Source: Desulfobaccales bacterium
GTDB taxonomy: Bacteria > Desulfobacterota > Desulfobaccia > Desulfobaccales > 0-14-0-80-60-11
DNA: 45,893 nt
Assembly: GCA_037481655.1 (NCBI GenBank)
Contig: JBBFLF010000016.1
Coordinates: forward strand, 13,955-59,847
Reading direction: 5' to 3'
In this document: positions 23,906-32,322 of the stretch, in pieces
Numbering within the stretch: position 1 is the first letter of the stretch
How the letters are laid out: each line of letters opens with the position of its first letter
The notes under the pieces: generated by a model
Told to the model about the DNA's origin: nothing
Database searches by the model: none
Seen by the model: only the letters and a program-made list of their open reading frames with translations
Made by a program: the position numbers and the translations under genes

Positions 23906-26469
23906 CAGGCGGGCAGATGCAGGTGCTCCCGGAGGAATTCCTTGATATACCAGTCCACGATGCCGTCGGAGAACAGCGCCATGTCCAATTGTTTGGTATA
24001 AACCGTGAGCTTCCCCAGCAGGGTGAGGCGCTGGCACATCTTCTCCAGGGGGTATTTGGCCAGACGGGCCTCGATGAAGTCGCCTTGGCGGGTGTGCTGC
24101 AGGTCCATGTGGTCGATGATGGTCTCGATGAGGCGGGTGCGGCGCTCCCGGCGCTCGGGGGTGGAGCCGCCCCCCCGGAAACTGAAGGTGAGGTAGTTGT
24201 CGTTCAGCACCTCGGAGACATAGGCCTCCACGTTGGAGAGGTGGTAGCCCAGGCGGATGCTGAAGTTCATGTAGTTTCTGGAGAGCACCACATAGCTCTG
24301 GTCCCGCCAGGGGTCGGCCCCTTGGGCCACCTCCGCCTCATCCTTGACAAAGACGGAAGAAAGGCTTTTTACCCCCGGGGCCGGTTTGGGCCAGGGCATG
24401 CTCCTCAAGCCCTGCCAGAAGGCCTTGAAGGGGAGGGAGTCGATGTCGGAGGGCCGAACCCGCCGGCGCCGACGTTTGAGCCCGCCCCCCAGGTCCAGGA
24501 GGCGCAGCTTCAGGGGGATGTCCGCCTCCAGCTCCTGCACCTCCCCGGTTTCGCCGAGCTCCAGCTCGGTCATGCGGAAGAGCTCCCGCATGGCGTATTC
24601 ATGGCCGTAGCGCACAATGTCGTGGATGGTGCGGCAGCCCTCAGGGGTGAAATTCTCTCCCCGGGGATTGATGAGATTCAGGGGGATGACCTTCTGGAGC
24701 ACCGCCTTGAGGACCTGAAAGACGGGGCTGTCCGCCAGGTCGCTCTCCCGGCGCTCCCGGCCTTCCAGCAATTCCGGAATAATCCCGTCATAGACGTTGT
24801 TGTAGTCTGCATCCACGGTGACCAGCTGGCCGGGGGTGAGGACCCGGGTGGCCTTGCCGGTGTCCAGGATGGTGGGCACCTGGAATTCCCGGGCCAAAAG
24901 CGCCATGTGGCCGGTGACGCTCCCTGCGTCGGTGAGGATGGCCGCGGCCTGGCGCATGACGGTGACGAACTTGGGGGAGGTGAAGCGGGACACCAGCACC
25001 CCGCCGGGGGGGAAGTTTCTCAGGTCCTCATCGGTCTTCACCAGGACCACGGGCCCGGCGCCCACCCCCCGGCAGGCCACCTTGCCGGAGTCCAGGAGCA
25101 CCGGGTATTCCTGTTTCAGCCGGGGGCGGGCCGAGGGAGCCCGGCGGGCCTGGACCCTTAAGGGGCGGGTCTGCAGGAGCCACAGGCGGCCGTCCTCCCC
25201 CAGGGCCCACTCCACATCCTGGGGCTTGCGGAAATACTCCTCCAGGCGGCGGGCCCAGTCCACCAGGTGGGCCAGATGCTCCCGGGTGAGGCAGGGCGCG
25301 GCCGCTTCCGCCGGCGGCACCGGCTCCTGCACTTCCCCGCCCTCCGGCCGCCATACCAGCCGCACGGGCTTGGCAGGAATGGTCTGTTCCAGGATCTCCC
25401 CCGGCGGCTCATAGGCGGCCAGGTAATGATCGGGCTGCACCTTGCCGCCCACCGCGTACGTGCCCAGGCCCCAGACGGCGTTCACCAGGACGGCGTCCCG
25501 CTCCGGCGCCTCGGGCTGACGGGTGAAGAGCACCCCGCTGGCCTTGGCCCGGATGAGGGGCATGACCACCACCCCCATGGCCAGCTCCTCCTCGTTGAAA
25601 CCCTTGTCTTTGTAATAGAACAGGGCCCGGGGGGTGAAGAGGCTGGCCAGGATGTCCTTGTAGCGGGCCGCCAGGTCGTCGGGGGGGACGTTGAGAAAGC
25701 TCACATACTGGCCGGCGAAGGTGAAGGCCAGGTCTTCCCCCACGGCGCTGGAGCGCACCGCCAGGAAGGGCCGCTCGCCCAGGCGGCGGCAGAGCTCTTC
25801 ATAGGCCGCCGCCAAGGCCTTCTCCAGCTCCGGGGGCACCTGGGCCGCCAGGATGATGGCCTTGAGCTCCTCGCTCACCCGGGCCAGGCTGTCCAGGTCC
25901 TCCAGGCTCCAGCCTTTGAGGAGCTCGGTGATCCGTTGGGAGAGATGATTGTGTTCCAGGAATTTTTTGTAGGCCGCAGTGGTGATGGCGAAACCCGGCG
26001 GCACCGGCAGCCCCAGTTTCCGGATGACCTCCCCCAGGTTGGCGGCCTTGCCCCCCACCAGCGGCGCCTGGGACAGTTCCACGGCGGCCAGGTCCAGGAC
26101 CAGGGGCCCGGCGGGGATTTCCCGGCGGTGTTCCAGGAGGGCCTCCACCTCCCGGCCAAGCCGGGCCGCGGCCTCCTTCAGCTTCCCGTAGCGCCCCTCC
26201 CCCAAGCCGTCCAGGGCCTCAGCCAAGGCCCGGGTCTCCTCCAGCAACTCCCCCACCGAGGCCCGGATGTAAGCCATATCAAAAATAAATTCCCCGGAGA
26301 GCTTCTCATTCATGTCGGCCATGAGGGCTAGGGCGCGGTTGTTGGCCTTAAGCAGCCGCTGGAAATGGGCATAGCGGGAGGCCAGACGGGCCGAGGGCGG
26401 GGACTCGGGGGCGCCGCCGGTGAGGCGTTTGAGGGAGCGTTTGATGACTTTCATGACAGGAGGCGTCAC
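23905..26469 (-). CDS. PEP synthase-like protein with unusual C-terminus
   Basis: An 854-residue protein with two modules of the phosphoenolpyruvate synthase/PPDK family. The ATP-grasp nucleotide domain (about 110-430) has VGGKAANLGEVIRKLGLPVP, LAVRSSAVGEDLAFTFAGQ and a GLGTYAVGGKVQPDHY block. The phosphohistidine domain has LTDAGSVTGHMALLA with H521. The usual C-terminal PEP/pyruvate TIM barrel is not recognisable. Instead about 280 residues of unfamiliar sequence follow, with an Arg-rich patch and RDQSYVVLSRNYMNFSIRLGYH. An extra N-terminal region of about 100 residues may be helical. It may phosphorylate a substrate other than pyruvate. I chose GTG at 26469, with AGGAA seven bases upstream; an ATG at 26535 would overlap the carbonic anhydrase and lacks a ribosome site. 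Confidence 0.85.
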   Translation of the reverse strand: MTPPVMKVIKRSLKRLTGGAPESPPSARLASRYAHFQRLLKANNRALALMADMNEKLSGEFIFDMAYIRASVGELLEETRALAEALDGLGEGRYGKLKEAAARLGREVEALLEHRREIPAGPLVLDLAAVELSQAPLVGGKAANLGEVIRKLGLPVPPGFAITTAAYKKFLEHNHLSQRITELLKGWSLEDLDSLARVSEELKAIILAAQVPPELEKALAAAYEELCRRLGERPFLAVRSSAVGEDLAFTFAGQYVSFLNVPPDDLAARYKDILASLFTPRALFYYKDKGFNEEELAMGVVVMPLIRAKASGVLFTRQPEAPERDAVLVNAVWGLGTYAVGGKVQPDHYLAAYEPPGEILEQTIPAKPVRLVWRPEGGEVQEPVPPAEAAAPCLTREHLAHLVDWARRLEEYFRKPQDVEWALGEDGRLWLLQTRPLRVQARRAPSARPRLKQEYPVLLDSGKVACRGVGAGPVVLVKTDEDLRNFPPGGVLVSRFTSPKFVTVMRQAAAILTDAGSVTGHMALLAREFQVPTILDTGKATRVLTPGQLVTVDADYNNVYDGIIPELLEGRERRESDLADSPVFQVLKAVLQKVIPLNLINPRGENFTPEGCRTIHDIVRYGHEYAMRELFRMTELELGETGEVQELEADIPLKLRLLDLGGGLKRRRRRVRPSDIDSLPFKAFWQGLRSMPWPKPAPGVKSLSSVFVKDEAEVAQGADPWRDQSYVVLSRNYMNFSIRLGYHLSNVEAYVSEVLNDNYLTFSFRGGGSTPERRERRTRLIETIIDHMDLQHTRQGDFIEARLAKYPLEKMCQRLTLLGKLTVYTKQLDMALFSDGIVDWYIKEFLREHLHLPA

Positions 26470-26500
26470 TGAGCGGTTCCTACACGTGCCTCCGGACTGC

Positions 26501-27115
26501 TCACCAGGTGCGGTCCAGAACTTCCACCTGCCCATTGCTGAGGTAGTATTTGCTCACCACCAGGTGCAGGCGGCCGGCGGCCAGGGCCTCCCGGATGATG
26601 ACGCTGTCCCGGCTCAGCTTCTCCTTAAGCCGCTGAAGATGGGCCACGGTGGCCGCCTCCACCAGCTCCGGGCCGGTCAGTCCCTGGGCCTTGGCCTGGG
26701 CCGCGGCCGGGGCGATCTCCTTCACCACCGCGGTGATGTGCCCTTCCTCCAGGTCCGGGTGCTGCACTGCCGCGGTCACCGCGCCGCACGCTTCGTGGCC
26801 TTTAATCACCACCAGAGGCACATGCAGGTGGGCCACCGCATATTCCAGGCTGCCCAAGCTCGCAGGTTCCAGCACCAGGCCGGCGGTGCGCACCACGAAG
26901 AGGTCCCCCAGGGTCTGGTCGAAGATGATTTCCGCCGGCACCCGGGAGTCCGAGCAGCAGAGCACCGCCGCCATGGGGCTCTGCCCCCGGGTGAGGGAGC
27001 GGCGCAGGTCCAGGAGGTCCCGCCCCTTGAAGAAACCCTGGACGAAGCGCATGTTGCCTTCCAGCAGCCGCTGCCAGACTTCCTGGGCGCTGAGAGTCGT
27101 TCCTATGGTTGCCAT
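26501..27115 (-). CDS. Beta-class carbonic anhydrase
   Basis: A 204-residue zinc enzyme interconverting CO2 and bicarbonate in the cytoplasm. The zinc ligands are in CCSDSRVP (C and the D/R dyad, near residues 53-60) and GHEACGAV (H and C, near 107-114). The length is normal for the beta class. The ATG has an AGGTGA site. The PEP-synthase-like gene begins 31 bases downstream on the same strand, so the two are probably co-transcribed; a link to carboxylation or bicarbonate supply is plausible but not shown. Confidence 0.95.
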   Translation of the reverse strand: MATIGTTLSAQEVWQRLLEGNMRFVQGFFKGRDLLDLRRSLTRGQSPMAAVLCCSDSRVPAEIIFDQTLGDLFVVRTAGLVLEPASLGSLEYAVAHLHVPLVVIKGHEACGAVTAAVQHPDLEEGHITAVVKEIAPAAAQAKAQGLTGPELVEAATVAHLQRLKEKLSRDSVIIREALAAGRLHLVVSKYYLSNGQVEVLDRTW

Positions 27116-27231
27116 GCGTCACCTATGCCGATGGGATTATCATTTCCGAAGGCCCGAGCGAAAGCGAAGGCGGTTCTCCCGGTTTCCCCAGGCTCCCCCA
27201 GGAAAAACAGGCGCAACGCCCGCCCCTGAGG

Positions 27232-27651
27232 CTAAGGGGTGCCGCCCTCCAGTTGGCGGCGCAGGGCCTTGTTCTGCTCCACCAGCTCCCGCCAGCGCAT
27301 GGCCTTGTCGATGGCCAAAAGCAACTGCTCCTTGCGGAAGGGCTTGGTGATGTAATCGAAGGCACCCTTGGCCATGGCCTCCTCGGCGGTCTCCAGGGAG
27401 CCGAAGGCGGTGATCACCAGCACCAGGAGGTCGGGGTCCTGCTGCCGGGCAAACTCCAGGAGCTCCATGCCGTCCATGCCCGGCATCTTGAGGTCGGTGA
27501 GCACCAGGTCGAAACGCTCCTTTGTCAGCAGCTCCTTGGCTTCCAGGGGGTTGTTGGTGACCACCACCTGATGGTCGGTGTAGCCTTCCACCATCATCTT
27601 CAGCAGGGAGAGCATGTCCAACTCGTCGTCCACTGCCAGAATGCGTCCCAT
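27232..27651 (-). CDS. Single-domain response regulator (CheY-like)
   Basis: A 139-residue receiver domain with acidic pocket D8/D9, the phospho-acceptor D53 in VLTDLKMPGMDG, the conserved T in VITAFGS and the K in YITKPF. After the domain only about 20 residues remain (MRWRELVEQNKALRRQLEGG), a short helix with no DNA-binding domain. It probably acts by protein contact or feeds a phosphorelay. It lies 18 bp after the histidine kinase and forms a pair with it. Confidence 0.93.
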   Translation of the reverse strand: MGRILAVDDELDMLSLLKMMVEGYTDHQVVVTNNPLEAKELLTKERFDLVLTDLKMPGMDGMELLEFARQQDPDLLVLVITAFGSLETAEEAMAKGAFDYITKPFRKEQLLLAIDKAMRWRELVEQNKALRRQLEGGTP

Positions 27652-27669
27652 GAGTGCCTCCTCCCTGCC

Positions 27670-29886
27670 TTACGCCGGGGGCAGGGTGACATAAAAAGTG
27701 GTGCCGGTGGGGCCGCTGCCCGGATCCTGAGCGGTTCTGGTCTCAAAGCGGATGTTGCCGCCGTATTTTTCCACAATGGCATGGGCCACCGACAGGCCCA
27801 GCCCGGTGCCTTGGCCGGCCTGTTTGGTGGTGAAGAAGGGATCGAAGATGCGGTCCACATACTCCCGGGGGATGCCGGTGCCGGTGTCCGCCACCATTGC
27901 CTCCACCTGGCCGTTGGGCGTCAGCCGGGTGCCCAGGGTGAGACGGCCTCCCTCAGGCATGGCGGCAATGGCATTGGTGATGAGATTCAGAAAGACCTGC
28001 TGCAGCTCCCCGGCATCGCCCCGCACCCGGGGGAGGTGGGGAGCGAAATGGGTCTCCAGCTCCACCTTCTTCACCAGCAGGGTATTTTGCACCAATTTCA
28101 GGAGATTTTCCAGCTCCCGGTTGAGGTCGCAGGATTCCTCCGGTTTGGCCGGGGTGCGGGCGAAGCTCATGAGATTTTCCACGATGCGCTTGCAGTTGAG
28201 GCCCTGGCGCTCGATGGTCTTGAGCATCTCATACTGCTTGCTGTCCTTGGGCGTCATATCCAGGAGCATTTCGGTGAAGCCCAGGATGATCCCCAAGGGG
28301 TTGTTGATCTCATGGGCCACCCCGGAGGCCAGGGTGCCGATGGAGGCCAGCTTCTCGGTGCGGGCCATCTGCTCTTCCATGAGGTGCCGGTCAGTGATGT
28401 CCCGGGCGAAGATGAGGACCCGCTCCACGGTGCGGCCGTCTTCCCCGTAGAGGGGCACGAAGTGGCTGGAGAGCCAGTACTGGCGGCCCCGGATGGTCAT
28501 CTGGCCCTTGTGCTCCACGTTGCGGCCGGTAGTGAAGACATAATGCACCTGGTCCAGAATGACGGCGGCATCCTCCGGCGCAAAGAACTCATAGAGGGAG
28601 CGGCCCTGCAGGCCGATGGCCGGCATGCTGAAGGCCCGGGCGGTGGCGGTGTTGGCCGCCCGGATGAACCCCTGGCTGTCCACCATGAAGATGAAATCCG
28701 GGGAGCGCTCCACCACCGAGCGGTAGCGCTCTTCGCTCTTTTTCAGCTTGGCGGTGGCCCGCTCCACCTCCTCCTGGAGGCTCAGGGTCCAGCGGCGCTC
28801 ATGGTAGAAGATGACCAGGGCCACCCCCAACAGCGAAAAGATGAGGATGCCCTGGATGAGGAACTGGCGGATGTAGAGGGAGGAGATGGTGCCCGCCACC
28901 TCCTCGATGGGCGCGGTGACCGCCACTGCCCAGATGCGGGTGCCCACCGGGTCCACATGGGGGTAATAGCGGGGGCCTTCGGTGTCCACGTGGGCGTGGG
29001 TGAAGGCCACGAACTTCTCCATGCGCTGGATGACGCCCCGGTGCCAGCCGGAGATGTAGCGGGCGGTGCCGTCCTCCCCTTTGAGCATCCGCGCTTTTTG
29101 GATTTCGTTGATCTTGTCGAAGCTGATGGCGGGGTTGCGCCGGCCCCGGGCGGTGAAGGCGTCATCCCCGATGAAATCCCGCTCCGGATGGTAGAGAAAG
29201 AGCCCCTGCTGGTCAATGACCCAGGCATAGCCGGTGCGGCCGGAGCGGATGGTGCCACAGGAGCTGGCCAGAAAGGCGCTGATGTCGATCTTAAAGACCA
29301 GCACCCCTCCCAAACCTCCCGGCGCCCGGGGATGGGCCTCATCCACGCTCTCCAGGTAGATGGGAGTGGCCATGATCATCACCGGCACCTTGAAAAGCCC
29401 CTGATGTTCCACCTCCACCTGACCGTGGTAGATGCGGCCCTTGTTCACCGGCTCCTGGGCCCACTGGTAGTGCGGCGTGGCGGTGAAATCCTCCTTGACC
29501 ACCCGGCTCCCCTGGGCGTCCAGCATATAAGCCCGCTGGCCGTCTAGGGTCAGCCGCAGAATTGCGGTCACCCCCAGGCGGGCCAGTTCGTCGAAGCTGA
29601 TCTGCATGCGGTTGGCCCAGGCCGGGCTCTCCAGATATTGGATGGCGGGGGAATAGGCCAGGATGCGCATCTCCCGGCGCAGAAAGGCCAGGTCGTCCTC
29701 GATTTTGCGCGCCGCGGCCCGGGCCAGGATGAGCTGCTGCTCCTGGAAGTCGTCGGCGATGATCTCCTGGGTGCGCCGCAGCGACAGCAGCCCCAAAATA
29801 AAGGCCACCGCCAGGAGCACCACCACCAGGATGCCCAGGAGTTTGAGGAGGCGGGGGAAGCCGATTTTTTCCACCAGGTGGGCCAT
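27670..29886 (-). CDS. Sensor histidine kinase with Cache and PAS domains
   Basis: A 738-residue membrane kinase. A transmembrane helix at about 14-36 and a second near 328-352 flank a large periplasmic dCache-type sensing region (GYAWVIDQQGLFLYHPERD is the typical Cache core). Next come a coiled linker, a PAS domain (about 380-500, YRSVVERSPDFIFMVD), a HisKA domain with H525 in GVAHEINNPLG and an ATPase domain with N, G1 and G2 boxes (LITNAIAAMP, VADTGTGIP, GTGLGLSVAHAIV). Cache domains bind small molecules such as carboxylates or amino acids. It is divergent from the CBS/SLC13 transporter operon, so control of anion uptake is possible, although its partner lacks a DNA-binding domain. Confidence 0.93.
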   Translation of the reverse strand: MAHLVEKIGFPRLLKLLGILVVVLLAVAFILGLLSLRRTQEIIADDFQEQQLILARAAARKIEDDLAFLRREMRILAYSPAIQYLESPAWANRMQISFDELARLGVTAILRLTLDGQRAYMLDAQGSRVVKEDFTATPHYQWAQEPVNKGRIYHGQVEVEHQGLFKVPVMIMATPIYLESVDEAHPRAPGGLGGVLVFKIDISAFLASSCGTIRSGRTGYAWVIDQQGLFLYHPERDFIGDDAFTARGRRNPAISFDKINEIQKARMLKGEDGTARYISGWHRGVIQRMEKFVAFTHAHVDTEGPRYYPHVDPVGTRIWAVAVTAPIEEVAGTISSLYIRQFLIQGILIFSLLGVALVIFYHERRWTLSLQEEVERATAKLKKSEERYRSVVERSPDFIFMVDSQGFIRAANTATARAFSMPAIGLQGRSLYEFFAPEDAAVILDQVHYVFTTGRNVEHKGQMTIRGRQYWLSSHFVPLYGEDGRTVERVLIFARDITDRHLMEEQMARTEKLASIGTLASGVAHEINNPLGIILGFTEMLLDMTPKDSKQYEMLKTIERQGLNCKRIVENLMSFARTPAKPEESCDLNRELENLLKLVQNTLLVKKVELETHFAPHLPRVRGDAGELQQVFLNLITNAIAAMPEGGRLTLGTRLTPNGQVEAMVADTGTGIPREYVDRIFDPFFTTKQAGQGTGLGLSVAHAIVEKYGGNIRFETRTAQDPGSGPTGTTFYVTLPPA

Positions 29887-29910
29887 GCGGGGCCTGATTT
29901 CTCGGACAGT

Positions 29911-29928
29911 TTCTATAAAATTTTAGAA
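29911..29928. promoter_or_regulatory. AT-rich near-palindrome upstream of the kinase gene
   Basis: TTCTATAAAATTTTAGAA is an inverted repeat centred 34 bp upstream of the kinase start, in an AT-rich pocket. It could be the promoter -10 region or an operator. Nothing more can be said from sequence alone. Confidence 0.3.
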
Positions 29929-30084
29929 TAGTTAAGCCATAAGGTCAAGGGAAGCCGCCAACCCAGGCCCCTCTCGCCCTAGAGGCCTTCCAGCTCCTCG
30001 CTCTCCTTGCCGGAGAGCCGAAACGGGGGAAGGGAGAGCTCAGGAAGTCCCTGGTCCCCTCTGCCGTCGCCCGGCTCCCTCCCA

Positions 30085-30134
30085 TTTTAACGAAATCTTA
30101 ACAGGCCACCCCCTCTTTTTAACCCCTTTTTTAC
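30085..30134 (+). promoter_or_regulatory. Phased T-rich direct repeats resembling a KdpE/OmpR-family operator
   Basis: Four copies of a TTTTAAC-like heptamer lie at 30085, 30096, 30117 and 30128 (TTTTAAC, TCTTAAC, TTTTAAC, TTTTTAC). The spacings are 11, 21 and 11 bp, so all face one side of the helix, as OmpR/PhoB-family dimers require. The stretch TTTTTTACACCCC at 30127-30139 resembles the E. coli kdp KdpE site as I remember it. It lies about 90 bp ahead of the CBS gene, which heads a run of genes ending in a kdpD/kdpE-like pair. Confidence 0.5.
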
Positions 30135-30225
30135 ACCCCCTTTGCTATTCCCTCATCAGGCAGCCGCGGGGACCGGCCGCATCAGGCCGGGGCGGCTGCC
30201 GGCCACACCGACTCAGGAGGCTGCC

Positions 30226-30732
30226 ATGCCGCAAGAGAAGAAGGTCAAGGATTTCATGATCCCTCTGGAGGATTACCCTCACATCCCCTATTGGTTCACT
30301 TTGCGCCAGGCCATGGCCATTGTGCGGGAGGCCAGCATCAAGTTCGAGGGCTCCTTCGAGCCCCGGGCGGTGTTGGTGTTCGATGAGAAATACCAGCTCA
30401 TGGGGATGCTCACCCTAAGAGACATCGTCCGGGGGCTGGAGCCCCGCTTCCTCAAGGACTCCGGGCTCATCAAGGCGGATCCCAGCCTGACGGTCCTTCT
30501 CAAGGACCTCTTCGGACCGGGCCTCAAGGAGGCGTCCCAGAAACAGGTGAGCGAGGTCATGAGCCCCATCCGGGTGACGGTGAACGCCGAGGACCCCATC
30601 GCCAAGGCCCTGGCCCTGATGATCCTGGAGAATGTGGGCATGATGCCGGTGATGCAGAACCAGAAGGTTGTCGGCATGGTGCGCATGAACGAACTCTTCC
30701 AGGAAATCTCCAAAATCGTCCTGGGTGACTGA
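30226..30732 (+). CDS. CBS-domain pair protein
   Basis: A 168-residue cytoplasmic protein with two CBS motifs (about 5-80 and 105-165): VKDFMIPLEDYPHIPYWFTL with RAVLVFDEKYQLMGMLTLRD, then VSEVMSPIRVTVNAEDPIAKA with GMMPVMQNQKVVGMVRMNEL. Such Bateman modules bind adenine nucleotides and tune partner proteins. The ATG follows AGGAGG. The reading frame is open for 28 more codons upstream, but without a ribosome site. It is 29 bp ahead of the SLC13 permease gene and likely regulates it or the other permeases. It is the first gene downstream of the phased T-rich repeats. Confidence 0.9.
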   Translation: MPQEKKVKDFMIPLEDYPHIPYWFTLRQAMAIVREASIKFEGSFEPRAVLVFDEKYQLMGMLTLRDIVRGLEPRFLKDSGLIKADPSLTVLLKDLFGPGLKEASQKQVSEVMSPIRVTVNAEDPIAKALALMILENVGMMPVMQNQKVVGMVRMNELFQEISKIVLGD

Positions 30733-30761
30733 GTCCCGTTATCCCCGAAGGAGAGAAAACC

Positions 30762-32291
30762 ATGGCGGAAGAAACCAAAAAGGTCCCCTTGAGCGCCGGT
30801 CTCCCGGAGATGCCGGAAGAGATCGTCCTGGCGCCCCCTAAGAAGGTCATCGACTGGAAGCGCATCTTCTTCATCTGTCTGGGTTTGGGGTTATTTTTCC
30901 TGTTTTATGCCCTGCCGGGCCTGCCGGATGCGGTGGACCCCACGGGCAAGGTCTTCAAACTCCCCTGGGAGGGCAAGATGGCCCTGGGGCTCTTTCTCAT
31001 GGCCGGCATCTGGTGGGTCTTTGAGGTGATGCCCATCGGCGCCACCGCCATCGCCATCGGGCTATTTCAGGTGCTCTTTTACATCCGCAGTGCCAACGAA
31101 GCCTTGAAGGACTTCCTGGACCCCTCAGTGTGGTTCATCTTTGGCTCGGTGGTCATCGGCACCGCCTTCACCGCCAGCGGCCTCACCAAGCGGATGGCCT
31201 ACAAGATGCTGGACCTGGTGGGGGAAAAAACCAACTTCATCCTCCTGGGCACCTTCCTGGTGGTGGCCGCCATGACCCTGCTCATGGCCCACACCGCGGT
31301 GGCCGCCGCCGTCTTTCCCTTGCTTCTGGCCATCAATGCCCTGTACAGCGAGTCCGACCAGCCCACCAAATTCGGGAAGGGATTGTTCATCGGCATGGCC
31401 TGGACCGCAGGGGCCGGCTCCATCATCACCTTTCTGGGGGCCGCCCGGGGCGTGGCCGCGGCGGGCATGTTCAAGGAGTTCACCGGCAATGACATCGGCT
31501 TCTTTGAGCTCATCTGGTACATGTTCCCCATCGGCTTCCTCATGGTCATCCTCATCTGGCTCATCATCATCATCTGCTTCAAGCCGGAGCGGGCCAGGAT
31601 CGAGGGCCTCAGGGAGAAGGCCCGGGAGCTCACCCGGGAGCTGGGCCCCATGAACAACAAGGAAAAATTCGTCATCTTCACCATGGTGGCCATCATCGCA
31701 CTTTTCATGCTCAAGTCCTTCGCCCCCTGGAAAGTCTTCCAGGATCTGGACCGGGCCGGCATCATGCTCATCGCCACGGTGGCCTTCTTCCTCACCCGGG
31801 TGTTGACGGTGGAGGATCTGGAGACCATCCCCTGGAACATCATCCTGCTCTTCGGCGGCGCCATGTCCATCGGTTTCTGCCTCTGGAAGACCGGCGCGGC
31901 CCAATGGCTGGCGGTGCACTGGCTCACCATGTTCCTCAAGGCCCATCCGTTGATCTTCATCCTGGGCATCGCCTTCTTCGTCCTGTGCATGACCAACTTC
32001 ATCATGAACGTGGCGGCCATCGCCATTTCCCTCCCCGTCTCCCTGGTCATCGCCAAGTACCTGGGGGTGGCGCCCCACGTGATTCTCTTCGCCTCCCTGG
32101 TGACCGCCGGCATGCCCTTCAACCTCCTCATCGGCGCGGCGCCCAACGCCATCGCCTATGAGAGCAAGCAGTTCACCACCGGGGAGTTTTTCATTTACGG
32201 CCTCATCCCCAGCGTGGTGCTGATGGCGGTGTTGGCGGTCTTTGTCTGGTACATCTGGCCCCTGCAGGGCATGCCGGTCTTGGTGAAGTAA
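30762..32291 (+). CDS. SLC13/DASS-family anion:sodium symporter
   Basis: A 509-residue inner-membrane permease of the divalent-anion:sodium symporter family (dicarboxylates, sulfate or similar anions). About eleven to twelve hydrophobic spans are visible after a cytoplasmic N-tail of about 40 residues. The two re-entrant hairpin regions include LMAHTAVAAAVFPLLLAIN (residues near 170-190) and FIMNVAAIAISLPVSLVIA. SLC13 SNT-type motifs are partly altered (AHTAV instead of SNTA), so substrate assignment is unsafe. A ribosome site GGAGAG precedes the ATG. It follows the CBS gene and is followed by two ArsB/NhaD-like permeases. Confidence 0.88.
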   Translation: MAEETKKVPLSAGLPEMPEEIVLAPPKKVIDWKRIFFICLGLGLFFLFYALPGLPDAVDPTGKVFKLPWEGKMALGLFLMAGIWWVFEVMPIGATAIAIGLFQVLFYIRSANEALKDFLDPSVWFIFGSVVIGTAFTASGLTKRMAYKMLDLVGEKTNFILLGTFLVVAAMTLLMAHTAVAAAVFPLLLAINALYSESDQPTKFGKGLFIGMAWTAGAGSIITFLGAARGVAAAGMFKEFTGNDIGFFELIWYMFPIGFLMVILIWLIIIICFKPERARIEGLREKARELTRELGPMNNKEKFVIFTMVAIIALFMLKSFAPWKVFQDLDRAGIMLIATVAFFLTRVLTVEDLETIPWNIILLFGGAMSIGFCLWKTGAAQWLAVHWLTMFLKAHPLIFILGIAFFVLCMTNFIMNVAAIAISLPVSLVIAKYLGVAPHVILFASLVTAGMPFNLLIGAAPNAIAYESKQFTTGEFFIYGLIPSVVLMAVLAVFVWYIWPLQGMPVLVK

Positions 32292-32322
32292 CGTTGCGGG
32301 GAGGACGTGTGAGGAGATGCCT

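Noticed and set aside
30127-30146. Possible sigma-54 promoter around TTACACCCCCTTTGCT
   Set aside because: The -24 GG dinucleotide is absent; the phased T-rich repeat explanation fits better.
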